Shown here in pieces: positions 32,551 to 40,672 of a stretch of DNA of 64,000 nucleotides. This DNA is from an archaeon (GTDB taxonomy: Archaea; Thermoproteota; Nitrososphaeria; Conexivisphaerales; UBA164), in assembly GCA_021792955.1 (NCBI GenBank), contig JAJYTP010000002.1:56942-120941 (forward strand), written 5' to 3'. Every line of letters starts with the position of its first letter. The first letter of the stretch is position 1. The position numbers and the translations under genes were made by a program. The notes beneath the pieces were generated by a model, which did not search any database, had not been told where the DNA came from, and worked only from the letters and a program-made list of their open reading frames with translations.

Positions 32551-32973
32551 TTAAATAACCCCGAGGAATCCGATTAGGTGGTCTAGAGATATGGCTCCCG
32601 GGCCCAGCAGTACTAATGTCACCGATAACAACAGATATAGCACATCCATTTCATAACTGGGTTTCCCGGTGGATATATAAGGGGATTTCATCTTCATCCT
32701 TTTCATTATTATATTCGACACCATAAATATGGCAAAGAATATAGCCACTATTCGTGCAAGAAGACCAAAAATGAGCGTTATTCCGCCGAAAAATTCGAGG
32801 ATAGTTGCTAGCACGGCGGTCCATGCGGGTATGCCCATGTTATTCATCCATTGTCCTGCCTGTTTTGCTCTATCCTTTAATTTTGGATAACCGTGAAGGA
32901 TAAACGTCCCGCCCAGTACCAGACGATATAGTAGGAGCCACACTGTTATGAATACGCTGTAGTTCATATTCAC
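32551..32973 (-). CDS. DoxX-family membrane protein
   Basis: 140 residues with four membrane helices. The first helix carries RLVLGGTFILHGYPKL, followed by MGIPAWTAVLATILEFFGGITLIFGL, both diagnostic of DoxX/DoxD-like proteins. Family members are linked to quinone or thiosulfate metabolism and redox stress in some organisms; the exact role here is unknown. A strong TATA box AGTTTATATAGTATAC (minus strand, about 32991-33006) precedes it. The HxlR regulator gene lies just upstream and may control it. Confidence 0.85.
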   Translation of the reverse strand: MNMNYSVFITVWLLLYRLVLGGTFILHGYPKLKDRAKQAGQWMNNMGIPAWTAVLATILEFFGGITLIFGLLARIVAIFFAIFMVSNIIMKRMKMKSPYISTGKPSYEMDVLYLLLSVTLVLLGPGAISLDHLIGFLGVI

Positions 32974-33043
32974 CGTTCAAATCTATAAGTATACTATATA
33001 AACTTAGTAGTAATTTTGTACTGCATCCAAAAAACCCTAAGAC

Positions 33044-33098
33044 TTTGGGAAAACGGTAAAACTTCGACGTTTAGTAAAAAATACAACCGTTCCCCAAA
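33044..33098. repeat. Imperfect 14-bp inverted repeat
   Basis: TTTGGGAAAACGGT (33044-33057) and AACCGTTCCCCAAA (33085-33098) are near-complementary. A weaker inner pair AAAC/GTTT lies between them. It sits between the HxlR and DoxX genes, which are both on the minus strand. It may be a terminator of the former or an operator of the latter. Confidence 0.5.
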
Positions 33099-33215
33099 TA
33101 GCGGCCGCCATTGAACAGAAGAGGTATAAAAAAGGTCTCCGCTAGCTGGGCGGCAAAGCTGCGAAAAGGGAATAGCTGTAAAGGAGCGCTCACTGGTTTT
33201 AGTAATTAAAGGGCA

Positions 33216-33539
33216 TCATTTCCACTTGTTCATCCATTCAGCTACCTGTTTGATTATCAGTTTTAGATCATTTCCTTTTTCAGTTAGATAATATTCAACA
33301 AGGGGGGGTGAATCGGCCGAAACTATCCTCTTTATTATTTCCTCCTTTTCTAGTTCCAATAATCGTTCGGATAGGCTCGTTGAACATATGCCGCCTATCC
33401 TTCTTTTGAGCTCATTGAACCTGGATGGTTTAATCATGTCCAGCGAATAAATCAGGGGGATGGTCCAGGTATGAATCATTTTATCCCATTCCAGTAACAC
33501 ATGGTTGCACTGATCATCATTTGTAACTTGATCGCCCAA
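33216..33539 (-). CDS. HxlR-family transcriptional regulator
   Basis: 107-residue winged-helix regulator, TTG start. The HxlR pattern is clear: SRFNELKRRIGGICSTSLSERLLELEKEEIIKR, then PPLVEYYLTEKGNDL and a C-terminal WMNKW. Family members often sense redox or reactive electrophiles, usually through a Cys near the N-terminus. Here one occurs in DDQCNH. Likely target is the downstream doxX gene, by position only. Confidence 0.88.
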   Translation of the reverse strand: MGDQVTNDDQCNHVLLEWDKMIHTWTIPLIYSLDMIKPSRFNELKRRIGGICSTSLSERLLELEKEEIIKRIVSADSPPLVEYYLTEKGNDLKLIIKQVAEWMNKWK

Positions 33540-33693
33540 GACAGTTCAACAAAATGCTTTCCCTCTAATAAATTTTTATCGTAAATCTAGATCATTCAGC
33601 GGCATTCACGTAATGAGCTGTCATCGCTTTTCGACTCATTTTACCCTTAATCATGATCAATTACTGCTGGCGGGCTGTCGATCATGCCATCTT

Positions 33694-34443
33694 CTAAAGA
33701 AGGTTTACGGCAAACCCTAGGATGAAGCCTATGAAGACTCCGGCGTAGGCAATGCCCAGCATGGTTTTATCTGGGTCAATCAGCAGGTTCCTCAGCATAG
33801 GTAATATGACATATAGCATAGTTCCAATTGCCAACCCAAAGAACACAAGGTCAAATACGGTGGAATTATAATAATACCCAAGCGCTCCTCCTATTATCGT
33901 GGGAAAACCCCCTAAGAACAGCGCTCCAGCCATAACTCCCATTCGCCCTTCCGTAGACCCCAGAAAGGGTGAGGCGATGGGAAAGCCTTCAGTAAAGTTC
34001 TGAAAAATAAATCCGATCAGTACAACCAGGGCTATGCCGGTCAGGCCAATGGTCGAGTCAACAGAGCCAAATAGCAGGCCTTCAGTCAAATTTTGAAAAG
34101 CGATCCCGAGCGCGATTATCAGTGCCAATTGAATCTGGGATAGCCGCCCCTTTCTCCGGTGGCCCACAGCAAACAGTATAAAAAATCCAACGGCTGTTGA
34201 AACTCCGAATATAAGGTCGTAATAAGGCGAAGAACCATATCCATAGAGCGTCCCGTTATAGAGCACCTGTGCCGCATCCAGAAAGACATCCGATATCAGG
34301 AAGATCAATATGCCTATAGCGATCGCATTTAGAAATTTTGTTTTAGTATGCGCCAAATTCTTTTTCATGATAATAGGCATTGAAAGGTAAATGGAAAGCC
34401 CCATTATCGCGGAGAGAAGCAGTGTATCTGTGAAGCTAACCAA
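33694..34443 (-). CDS. ZIP-like metal transporter with altered metal motifs
   Basis: 249 residues, about eight membrane helices, TTG start. Two related motifs, IAFQNLTEGLLFGS and FIFQNFTEGFPIAS, lie where ZIP transporters have HNxxEG and HExxEG. Both expected histidines are Gln here, while the Glu residues stay. It may transport another divalent metal or a different substrate. The hydrophobic pattern and loop lengths otherwise fit ZIP. It stands alone. Confidence 0.72.
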   Translation of the reverse strand: MVSFTDTLLLSAIMGLSIYLSMPIIMKKNLAHTKTKFLNAIAIGILIFLISDVFLDAAQVLYNGTLYGYGSSPYYDLIFGVSTAVGFFILFAVGHRRKGRLSQIQLALIIALGIAFQNLTEGLLFGSVDSTIGLTGIALVVLIGFIFQNFTEGFPIASPFLGSTEGRMGVMAGALFLGGFPTIIGGALGYYYNSTVFDLVFFGLAIGTMLYVILPMLRNLLIDPDKTMLGIAYAGVFIGFILGFAVNLL

Positions 34444-34536
34444 TACATATCCGCACCAATGTCTGTTGAATTATAACACCGTTATAAGCATTTATCATTT
34501 TCCGGTCAGAAGATGATTTGAAGTAATACAGGTCTT

Positions 34537-34635
34537 ATGAATAAACTCTACAGGTTATTGCCATCAAGGCTTAAATCGTTGATTGGATTGGTAGGCCCTC
34601 TGCCGGAGTACAGGCGGTTCATCCTTGTCTGGTAA
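34537..34635 (+). CDS. Short ORF, 32 residues, doubtful
   Basis: In the 262-nt gap between the ZIP-like and amidohydrolase genes, an ATG-initiated frame encodes MNKLYRLLPSRLKSLIGLVG and twelve more residues (ending FILVW). It looks protein-like and amphipathic but has no recognised homolog. It may be a small protein or the start of a lost gene. Confidence 0.25.
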   Translation: MNKLYRLLPSRLKSLIGLVGPLPEYRRFILVW

Positions 34636-34705
34636 TCATCTAATTGTGTGCCCTTAGCTGGGTTATGCCGTGGTTAAAGGAAAAAAGGCAGGTCTAGTGC
34701 TGCCT

Positions 34706-36070
34706 TTAACCGCCTAGCTTAAGCACGTCAACCTGCTCCTTTACTCCCTTTAGCCTAGCCCAGTAGTCACCTACCATTCTTAGCACTTTCTGGTTCACCT
34801 GCTCGTAACTGACCTTTGTGGGCACCCTGTCCCTTAATAATAGTTCACCATTAACCACTACATCGCTGACGTCATCGCCATCTATTGAATTTACCAAGTG
34901 GCCGTAGACTGAGGAAACGGTGATCGGAGTTGGAAGCAACTGCGGTTTTATTATCACTATATCGGCCCGCTTCCCTACTTCCAGTGACCCAAGGTCCTTT
35001 TCAAGATGATATGCCTTTGCCGCGTTTATCGTAGCCATCTCTAGGGCCTGCATTATCGAGATCTTCCTAGGGTCGAGCATGTTTACCTTGTGAAGAAGGA
35101 AAACCCCCCTCAGGTTCTCGAATACATCAAATATATATCCATCATTTCCTAGGCTTACGTTTATACCTTCATCCAACATATGAGGCACGGCGGGCACCCC
35201 CACCGCGTTAAGCATGTTACTTAAGGGATTATGTGCCACATTAGTCCCTGTCTTCTTGATTATCTGTAACTCGTCCTCATTTATGTTGACGGCATGCGCT
35301 ACAACCGTCATGTTCCCCAACGCCCCGAGGTCATGGAGCCTTTCAAATGTCCTCTTACCATACCTTTCCATGCTGTGATAGAGGTCCCATCTTCCTTCAG
35401 CCGTATGAATGGTTGTGGTCGCCTTCAGCGATCCCGCCTTTTCAATGGCGTATTTGATCAACTCATCACTTACGGTGAAGGGTGCGTGCAAACTTATCAT
35501 CCCCATTATCCTATCACCATTCTCCTTCTTGATGAACCGCACATCTTCTTCGACCCCTCTATATCCCTCTTCATGGCTCCTTCTTTGCGTTGCTTCAAAG
35601 GCAAGTACCCCCCTGATTCCCACCTCGTCAACCCCCTTCTTGATATCGTCCAGGACTCCTTCTATTGCGTTCGGGCCAGAAAAGGTGTCAGCGAACAGGG
35701 TGGTCCCGCTCCTCATAAGCTCCATGCTTGCCGTAAGGGCGCTTATGTATGCGTCCTGATGGTTCATGGCCTGGTCCATTGGCCACCATATACGCTGCAG
35801 GTTCTGGGTGAAGTCGGTCGGAGCTGGAAGGTTTAGATTAGCTCCCCTCAGGAGGATGCCGTAAAGGTGCGTATGGGAGCATATGAAGCCGGGCGTGATG
35901 ATCCCACCCTTGGCATCAATAACTTCGCTCGCTCCTTCGCCCCCTATACTTCTTTCATCCCCTACCTTAATTATCCTCTCTCCCTCCACCAGCACTCCGC
36001 CCTTGAACACTGACCTCTCCTTATCCATGGTCACTACTATCCCGTTCTTAATCAGCAACGATTTGGCCAT
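34706..36070 (-). CDS. ATZ/TRZ-type amidohydrolase (SsnA-like)
   Basis: 454-residue metal-dependent hydrolase. Metal ligands are visible in ICSHTHLYG, TIHTAEG, VAHAVNI and LGNDGYIFD, and NPLSNMLNAVG is a typical substrate loop. The N-terminal and C-terminal beta-sandwich strands are complete. Overall it resembles SsnA-like aminohydrolases and nucleoside deaminases. It likely deaminates or hydrolyses a purine- or triazine-like compound. It lies 32 nt downstream of the UbiX-like gene on the same strand and near a molybdenum hydroxylase cluster, which suggests N-heterocycle catabolism. Confidence 0.85.
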   Translation of the reverse strand: MAKSLLIKNGIVVTMDKERSVFKGGVLVEGERIIKVGDERSIGGEGASEVIDAKGGIITPGFICSHTHLYGILLRGANLNLPAPTDFTQNLQRIWWPMDQAMNHQDAYISALTASMELMRSGTTLFADTFSGPNAIEGVLDDIKKGVDEVGIRGVLAFEATQRRSHEEGYRGVEEDVRFIKKENGDRIMGMISLHAPFTVSDELIKYAIEKAGSLKATTTIHTAEGRWDLYHSMERYGKRTFERLHDLGALGNMTVVAHAVNINEDELQIIKKTGTNVAHNPLSNMLNAVGVPAVPHMLDEGINVSLGNDGYIFDVFENLRGVFLLHKVNMLDPRKISIMQALEMATINAAKAYHLEKDLGSLEVGKRADIVIIKPQLLPTPITVSSVYGHLVNSIDGDDVSDVVVNGELLLRDRVPTKVSYEQVNQKVLRMVGDYWARLKGVKEQVDVLKLGG

Positions 36071-36102
36071 GGTGGAACTACTAAAGGTAGTATTTATTAA
36101 AT

Positions 36103-36678
36103 TTAATCACGATAAGCGGTCGTGGTCCCCTTCCATCTGCTGAACAATTCATTGGGAAGATCCAATTCGTCCATCATCCTTCCCACCATGAATTTTACGA
36201 TGTCATCTATGGATTTTGGCCTGCTGTAGAACCCTGGAGACGCCGGCATAACTATAGCTCCAGCCTGTGCAACCCTGAGCATCGCCTCTATGTGGATGAC
36301 GCTTAGCGGCGTTTCACGTATCAGAAGCAGTAACCTTTTCCTTTCTTTCAGCTGAACCATGGCCGCCCTTGTTATAAGGTTCGACTCGTAAGCAGTTGCT
36401 ATTGAAGATAGCGTTTTAACGCTGCAGGGGGCTATCACCATTGCGTCATACCGTGCGGAGCCGCTTGCCATAGGGGCGGTCATATCATCCTCGGTATAGT
36501 TGTAATCTGCGAGCCTTTGGAGCTGCTGGGGTTTGAGATCAGTTTCCTGCTTCATTGTGACCTTTGAGCCCTCGCTCAATATCAGGCTGATCTCAACCTT
36601 CGCATCTCTAAGAGCGGAGAGGAGTCCGACACCGTACTGGATGCCGCTAGCCCCAGTTATTGCAACTATTGCTTTCAT
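36103..36678 (-). CDS. ubiX: UbiX-like flavin prenyltransferase
   Basis: 191 residues. UbiX-type enzymes attach a dimethylallyl group to FMN to make the prenyl-FMN cofactor of UbiD decarboxylases. Seen: AITGASGIQYGVGLLSAL (FMN and phosphate loop), VIAPCSVKTLSSIATAYESNLITRAA, and the RETPLSVIHIEAM and MPASPGFYSRPKSIDD segments. The ORF track starts 14 codons upstream, but the ATG at 36678 has a TATA box (36699-36711) 27 nt upstream. No ubiD gene lies in the window. Confidence 0.92.
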   Translation of the reverse strand: MKAIVAITGASGIQYGVGLLSALRDAKVEISLILSEGSKVTMKQETDLKPQQLQRLADYNYTEDDMTAPMASGSARYDAMVIAPCSVKTLSSIATAYESNLITRAAMVQLKERKRLLLLIRETPLSVIHIEAMLRVAQAGAIVMPASPGFYSRPKSIDDIVKFMVGRMMDELDLPNELFSRWKGTTTAYRD

Positions 36679-36698
36679 GCATATTAATGACGACGTTA

Positions 36699-36711
36699 GG
36701 ATATTAAGTTT
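36699..36711 (-). promoter_or_regulatory. TATA box of the UbiX gene
   Basis: On the minus strand AAACTTAATATCC is centred about 27 nt before the ATG at 36678, which decides the start codon. Confidence 0.5.
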
Positions 36712-36763
36712 TACTGACATAACTTCGTAAAAGCTTAATAATATAAAATCAGAGATGGTATAA

Positions 36764-37387
36764 ATGCGAAAGACAGCACTCGCTATTTTTATGATACTGA
36801 TGGTGGTTGCAGCGTCCCTTGGATACTACTATGTGTATATCTACGAACCAGGGAGCAGGCTGTATCAGAGGACGCTATTTTACAAATATGTCGTTAACGA
36901 CAGCTTCGACGGTAACCCGGTGAACTATACGGAGTTCGCTACCTATCAACTTCTGGGTGTGAATGGCGGTGTGATGCACATGTTGGCTGAGGAGGAGCTT
37001 GAAACCTATATGGCGGTGATAAATGCTACTACGGGCAGAATGGTAGGTGCGTACTACAACGGCCCGCCTTATTATAATCTTTCCTTCGGCTCAAACTTTT
37101 ACGAGCCTATGGTCCTATTCGACAGGGATTTAAAGGTGGGTTCGCAGGTCCCTCTCCTGAATTATAACTTTACCACAGTATCGACGACAGGCAGTACCGA
37201 AGTGCTATTGTATCGTAATGATTCGACCAATTCCAGCGGCGCCTCGATTGATCAGCTATTCGTCTATACATATTCAAGGAGCACAGGATATATGCTTAAT
37301 GGAACAACCATCTACACCTACTCTAGCCCGACGAGCCATTCCACTATCTACGTTCAGGTCTTGCTAATTTCTGCAACTAGTAGATAG
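36764..37387 (+). CDS. Membrane-anchored extracellular protein, unknown
   Basis: 207 residues. An N-terminal hydrophobic helix (ALAIFMILMVVAASLGYYYV) acts as anchor or signal. The rest is a Tyr/Ser/Thr/Asn-rich extracellular domain with many N-x-S/T glycosylation sites (NYT, NAT, NLS, NFT, NDS, NGT). No family recognised. An A/T-rich box (TAATAATATAAAA) lies just upstream of the ATG. It is probably an envelope protein. Confidence 0.65.
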   Translation: MRKTALAIFMILMVVAASLGYYYVYIYEPGSRLYQRTLFYKYVVNDSFDGNPVNYTEFATYQLLGVNGGVMHMLAEEELETYMAVINATTGRMVGAYYNGPPYYNLSFGSNFYEPMVLFDRDLKVGSQVPLLNYNFTTVSTTGSTEVLLYRNDSTNSSGASIDQLFVYTYSRSTGYMLNGTTIYTYSSPTSHSTIYVQVLLISATSR

Positions 37388-37452
37388 GAGGAAGACCTTA
37401 CGTGGTAGTAGATAAGGGAATAATTAATTAAGAAGATGAAGTCAGGTAATGC

Positions 37453-37974
37453 ATGAATATAATAGTGGGAAGCGATAACCCTGTTAAAATTAATGCTTGC
37501 ACTGAAGCATTCAGAAAGGCGTTTAGGGGGCATACGGTGGATGTTATGGGAATTGGCGTAGAAAGTGGCGTGCCGGCCCAGCCTTCAAATGATGAAATGT
37601 TTGAAGGGGCTAGGAACAGGGCCGCTAGGGCAATGGCTCTAACAAGCGCTGATTATTCGGTAGGCATAGAAGGTGGGACCCTAACGGCGGGTCGCCATTT
37701 ATTCGTAACAGCTGTCATCTGTATACTGGACTCCAAGGGCAGGGAGGGATACGGGCTCAGCGGCGGGTTTCTGATCCCGCCTAGCGTTGCAGGGATGTTA
37801 AAGAGCATGGAGCTCGGGGATGCCGTGGATATTTTTTCCAATCAGCATGATACAAAAAGGAAAGGTGGAGCAGTAGGGCTATTCACCGGTGGTCTGATAG
37901 ACAGAAAGGGCCTTTATGAGCACGGGATTACACTGGCCCTGGCTAGGTTTCTGTCCGCTGGTATATGGAATTAG
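37453..37974 (+). CDS. Inosine/xanthosine triphosphatase (YjjX type)
   Basis: 173 residues. Hydrolyses non-canonical purine triphosphates ITP and XTP, cleaning the nucleotide pool of deamination products. Motifs: GSDNPVKINACTEAF at the N-terminus, VESGVPAQPSNDEMFEGARNRA, and SVGIEGG. The length matches the family. It lies tail to tail with the cytosine-deaminase-like gene (1 nt between the stops). Confidence 0.92.
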   Translation: MNIIVGSDNPVKINACTEAFRKAFRGHTVDVMGIGVESGVPAQPSNDEMFEGARNRAARAMALTSADYSVGIEGGTLTAGRHLFVTAVICILDSKGREGYGLSGGFLIPPSVAGMLKSMELGDAVDIFSNQHDTKRKGGAVGLFTGGLIDRKGLYEHGITLALARFLSAGIWN

Positions 37975-37975
37975 T

Positions 37976-39187
37976 TTATCTTCGTAAAGTAAGGTGACCT
38001 TGGCTTACTACATAATCCGGTTCTACCTGAAAGGTGAGTGCTTCCATCACCGATTTTGCCGGCAAGAGGACAAGGTTGGCAGTATTACCCTCCTTGAGCC
38101 CGAAGTCGTTTACTCCGATGATCCTAGCCGGACTTGTAGTTACCATATCATATATCCTGTCTACCCCTTCATAGTCCATTCTCCATAGCAGGTGGCTGGC
38201 GAGGAACGCTACTTCTGTCATTTTACATCTTCCATAGGGATAGTAAGCATCGCTGCAGTCATCCTGCCCTATGGCTATATCTACACCATAGCGCGCTAGC
38301 TTCTCAACTGGTATGTGCAGCGGGCCTGTATGCGGATCAGTAACTAAGCCCATCCCCGCCGTCCTGATCTTCTGGGCCACCTCCCTCAGCCTTGAGTCGT
38401 CATATAACTGTAGTGCCCTTGCATGACAGGCTTCAACCTTCCCATCTAGGCCCGCCCGATGAGCCATTTCAGCTAGCATTTCAACGGTGTGCAATTCCTT
38501 GTTAGCCGCATCGTCCACCAGCATTGCAACTGGCTTATTATATTCAACAGCTAAATTGATCATCTTCTGTATATGCGCTCTCTGGTCCTCCTCGGTCCGT
38601 TCTATCCAGGGTATTCCACCTACTACATCAGCCCCTTTATCTAGCGCCTTTCTGACCAGCTCCTCGGCACCAGGCTCCATTATAACGCCGTCCTGAGGAA
38701 ATGCTACTACCTGAATTGAGATTTCCGACTTGAGCTGTTCCCTGAGCTCGCATAATGCATCTATAGCCATTAGCTTCGCCTTGGTATCTACGTCCGCAAA
38801 GGCCCGTATATGGGAAACTCCATATTTCTTTGCAAGCATCAGGTACCTGCTGGCCCTTTCCTTTATGCTTTCGACCGTATATGAGGCCTTGACCTTTGAT
38901 GCCGTCATTATCGCATCCTTGGCGCTTGAGTTATCCATCCTGTGGTATGCCCTTACCGCCGTATCCCCAGCGATGTCCCATGTACCCACTTTATCAAGAT
39001 GTACGTGCGCTATAACGTATGATTCTGTCACAAGCCTTCCCTTAGCGTCTATCTCTATCTGTGCCTTTTGGGTTTCACCGGCCTCTTTAATGGATATTAT
39101 TTTGCCGTTCTGGATGTATATGGAGTAGAGTTCGTCCTTTCCCCTGAGCCTTGCCCCCTTAATGAATATGTCATCCATACCATCCAT
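37976..39187 (-). CDS. Cytosine-deaminase-like amidohydrolase
   Basis: About 403 residues. Metal and active-site motifs: VIAHVHLDKVGTWD, GGIPWIERTEEDQ, VEACHARALQL, and IGQDDCSDAYYPYGR, which follows the bacterial cytosine deaminase/isoguanine deaminase layout. The track start (39196) is three codons upstream of another ATG at 39187, and an ATG at 39178 is also possible. The gene is divergent from the three-gene molybdenum hydroxylase operon, so it may act on the same N-heterocyclic substrate. Confidence 0.85.
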   Translation of the reverse strand: MDGMDDIFIKGARLRGKDELYSIYIQNGKIISIKEAGETQKAQIEIDAKGRLVTESYVIAHVHLDKVGTWDIAGDTAVRAYHRMDNSSAKDAIMTASKVKASYTVESIKERASRYLMLAKKYGVSHIRAFADVDTKAKLMAIDALCELREQLKSEISIQVVAFPQDGVIMEPGAEELVRKALDKGADVVGGIPWIERTEEDQRAHIQKMINLAVEYNKPVAMLVDDAANKELHTVEMLAEMAHRAGLDGKVEACHARALQLYDDSRLREVAQKIRTAGMGLVTDPHTGPLHIPVEKLARYGVDIAIGQDDCSDAYYPYGRCKMTEVAFLASHLLWRMDYEGVDRIYDMVTTSPARIIGVNDFGLKEGNTANLVLLPAKSVMEALTFQVEPDYVVSQGHLTLRR

Positions 39188-39291
39188 GTACAGCATCTAA
39201 ATATTAATGTTACTTGCCTGGGCCTTTGATATAAGATGGCAGTAATTTACGGCTTCTCCCAAAGTCCACAACATCTTGATAAACATAGCTA

Positions 39292-39303
39292 GTTTTAAAT
39301 AGC
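39292..39303 (+). promoter_or_regulatory. TATA box of the molybdenum hydroxylase operon
   Basis: GTTTTAAATAGC is centred about 29 nt before the ATG at 39327. This favours that start over the TTG at 39306. Confidence 0.5.
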
Positions 39304-39326
39304 CTTTGTACGCAATTCCTTCCCGT

Positions 39327-40202
39327 ATGTATCCTCCTTCTTTTGATTATGCCGCGCCAGACGATTTGGACGAAGCTCTAAAGCTACTTGAACTTCATAA
39401 TGAAGATGCGAAGATCATGACAGGCGGAGTGGGGCTTATAAATGCGATGAAACATCACGTAATCAAGCCGGGGTTTCTCATCGATATCTCCCGTATAAGG
39501 GAACTGGGCTTGATTGGCGATCACGGCGGTTATCTTTCAATCGGTGCAGCCGTAAAGGTGGCCGAACTTCAGCGATCGGATCTGGTAAAAAGAAACTATA
39601 CCGCCCTCTCAGAGGCCGCAGGAGCCATAGCGGACCCGCTTCTTCGGAACATGATAAGCGTAGGTGGCAATGTATGCACCGGAAATCCTGACGATGACCT
39701 CCCCCCAGTTTTTCTCTCGATGGACGCCCAGTACATTTTGGCCGGAAGGAACGGCCGCAGGGTCATTGACGCTGATGGCTTCTACCTTGGTCATATGTCA
39801 ACTGCCATAAGGCCAGGAGAAATTCTGGTAGAGGTACGAGTGCCAAGGCAGACGGAGCGGTCAGGTAGCGCTTATATTAAAAGAGAGTTAAGGCAGAACG
39901 ACCATCTGGTTGCTGGTGTAGCCGCATCTATATCGTTGGAGGAGGATGGAAGGTATAAGCGGCTAGCCTTTGGGCTGTCCGGATCAGGAAACACATCCAT
40001 ACATGCTAGGCTACCAAAGTTTACAGGAAGCCGACCTGTTGATGTGCCAGTTGGTGATATAGCCAAGATGGTCGTTGAAGAAGCTTCACCGTTGTCCGAC
40101 AGGCAAGGCTCAGCTAGCTACAAGAGGAAAGTTATCTTGGTGCTTGCCAGGGAAGCCCTTACTCTAGCCCTACAAAGGGCTGAACAGGGGGGGCAGAAAT
40201 GA
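39327..40202 (+). CDS. Molybdenum hydroxylase, FAD-binding subunit (CoxM/XdhB-like)
   Basis: 291 residues. Medium subunit that carries FAD and passes electrons from the iron-sulfur subunit. Seen: [12 protein letters not shown] and [11 protein letters not shown] (the family has AGGQSL and IGA.T), [21 protein letters not shown] (FAD motif), and the C-terminal CoxM domain. The expected second Gly/Ser of AGGxSL is Val-Gly here. First gene of the operon. The next starts at an ATGA overlap. Confidence 0.9.
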   Translation: MYPPSFDYAAPDDLDEALKLLELHNEDAKIMTGGVGLINAMKHHVIKPGFLIDISRIRELGLIGDHGGYLSIGAAVKVAELQRSDLVKRNYTALSEAAGAIADPLLRNMISVGGNVCTGNPDDDLPPVFLSMDAQYILAGRNGRRVIDADGFYLGHMSTAIRPGEILVEVRVPRQTERSGSAYIKRELRQNDHLVAGVAASISLEEDGRYKRLAFGLSGSGNTSIHARLPKFTGSRPVDVPVGDIAKMVVEEASPLSDRQGSASYKRKVILVLAREALTLALQRAEQGGQK

Positions 40203-40672
40203 AGATTAGCGTTAATTTTAATGGAAGGAACGTCGATGCAGACGTGGAGCCAAGAAAACTTCTGGTGGATTTCATAAGGGATGACCTTCACCTTACTGGA
40301 ACCCATGTCGGTTGCGACACATCGAGCTGTGGAGCTTGTACCATTCTCCTGGATGGCGTGGCAGTGAAGTCCTGCACCATGTTTGCGGTGCAGGCCAATA
40401 ACAGAAATATAACAACCATTGAGGGGTTATCGAAAGGAGATGAGCTTCATAGGCTACAGAGCGCCTTCATTGAAGAGGGCGGCCTTCAATGTGGGTATTG
40501 TACGCCGGGGATGATAATGACATCAGCATGGCTGTTATCAAATAACGCTGCTCCTACGGAGAAGGAAATACGCAATGGTATATCAGGAAACCTCTGCAGG
40601 TGCACAGGATACGACTCGATCATTCGCTCAATACAGAAGGCTTCATCGGATAGGAGAGGGGGTCGTAAGTGA
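40199..40672 (+). CDS. Molybdenum hydroxylase, 2x[2Fe-2S] subunit (CoxS/XdhC-like)
   Basis: 157 residues. The N-terminal plant-type ferredoxin domain has [15 protein letters not shown] plus a fourth Cys, and the C-terminal helical domain has [10 protein letters not shown] and CRCTGYDSI for the second cluster. It relays electrons between molybdenum and FAD subunits. It overlaps both neighbours by 4 nt (ATGA and GTGA), so translation is coupled. Confidence 0.95.
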   Translation: MKISVNFNGRNVDADVEPRKLLVDFIRDDLHLTGTHVGCDTSSCGACTILLDGVAVKSCTMFAVQANNRNITTIEGLSKGDELHRLQSAFIEEGGLQCGYCTPGMIMTSAWLLSNNAAPTEKEIRNGISGNLCRCTGYDSIIRSIQKASSDRRGGRK

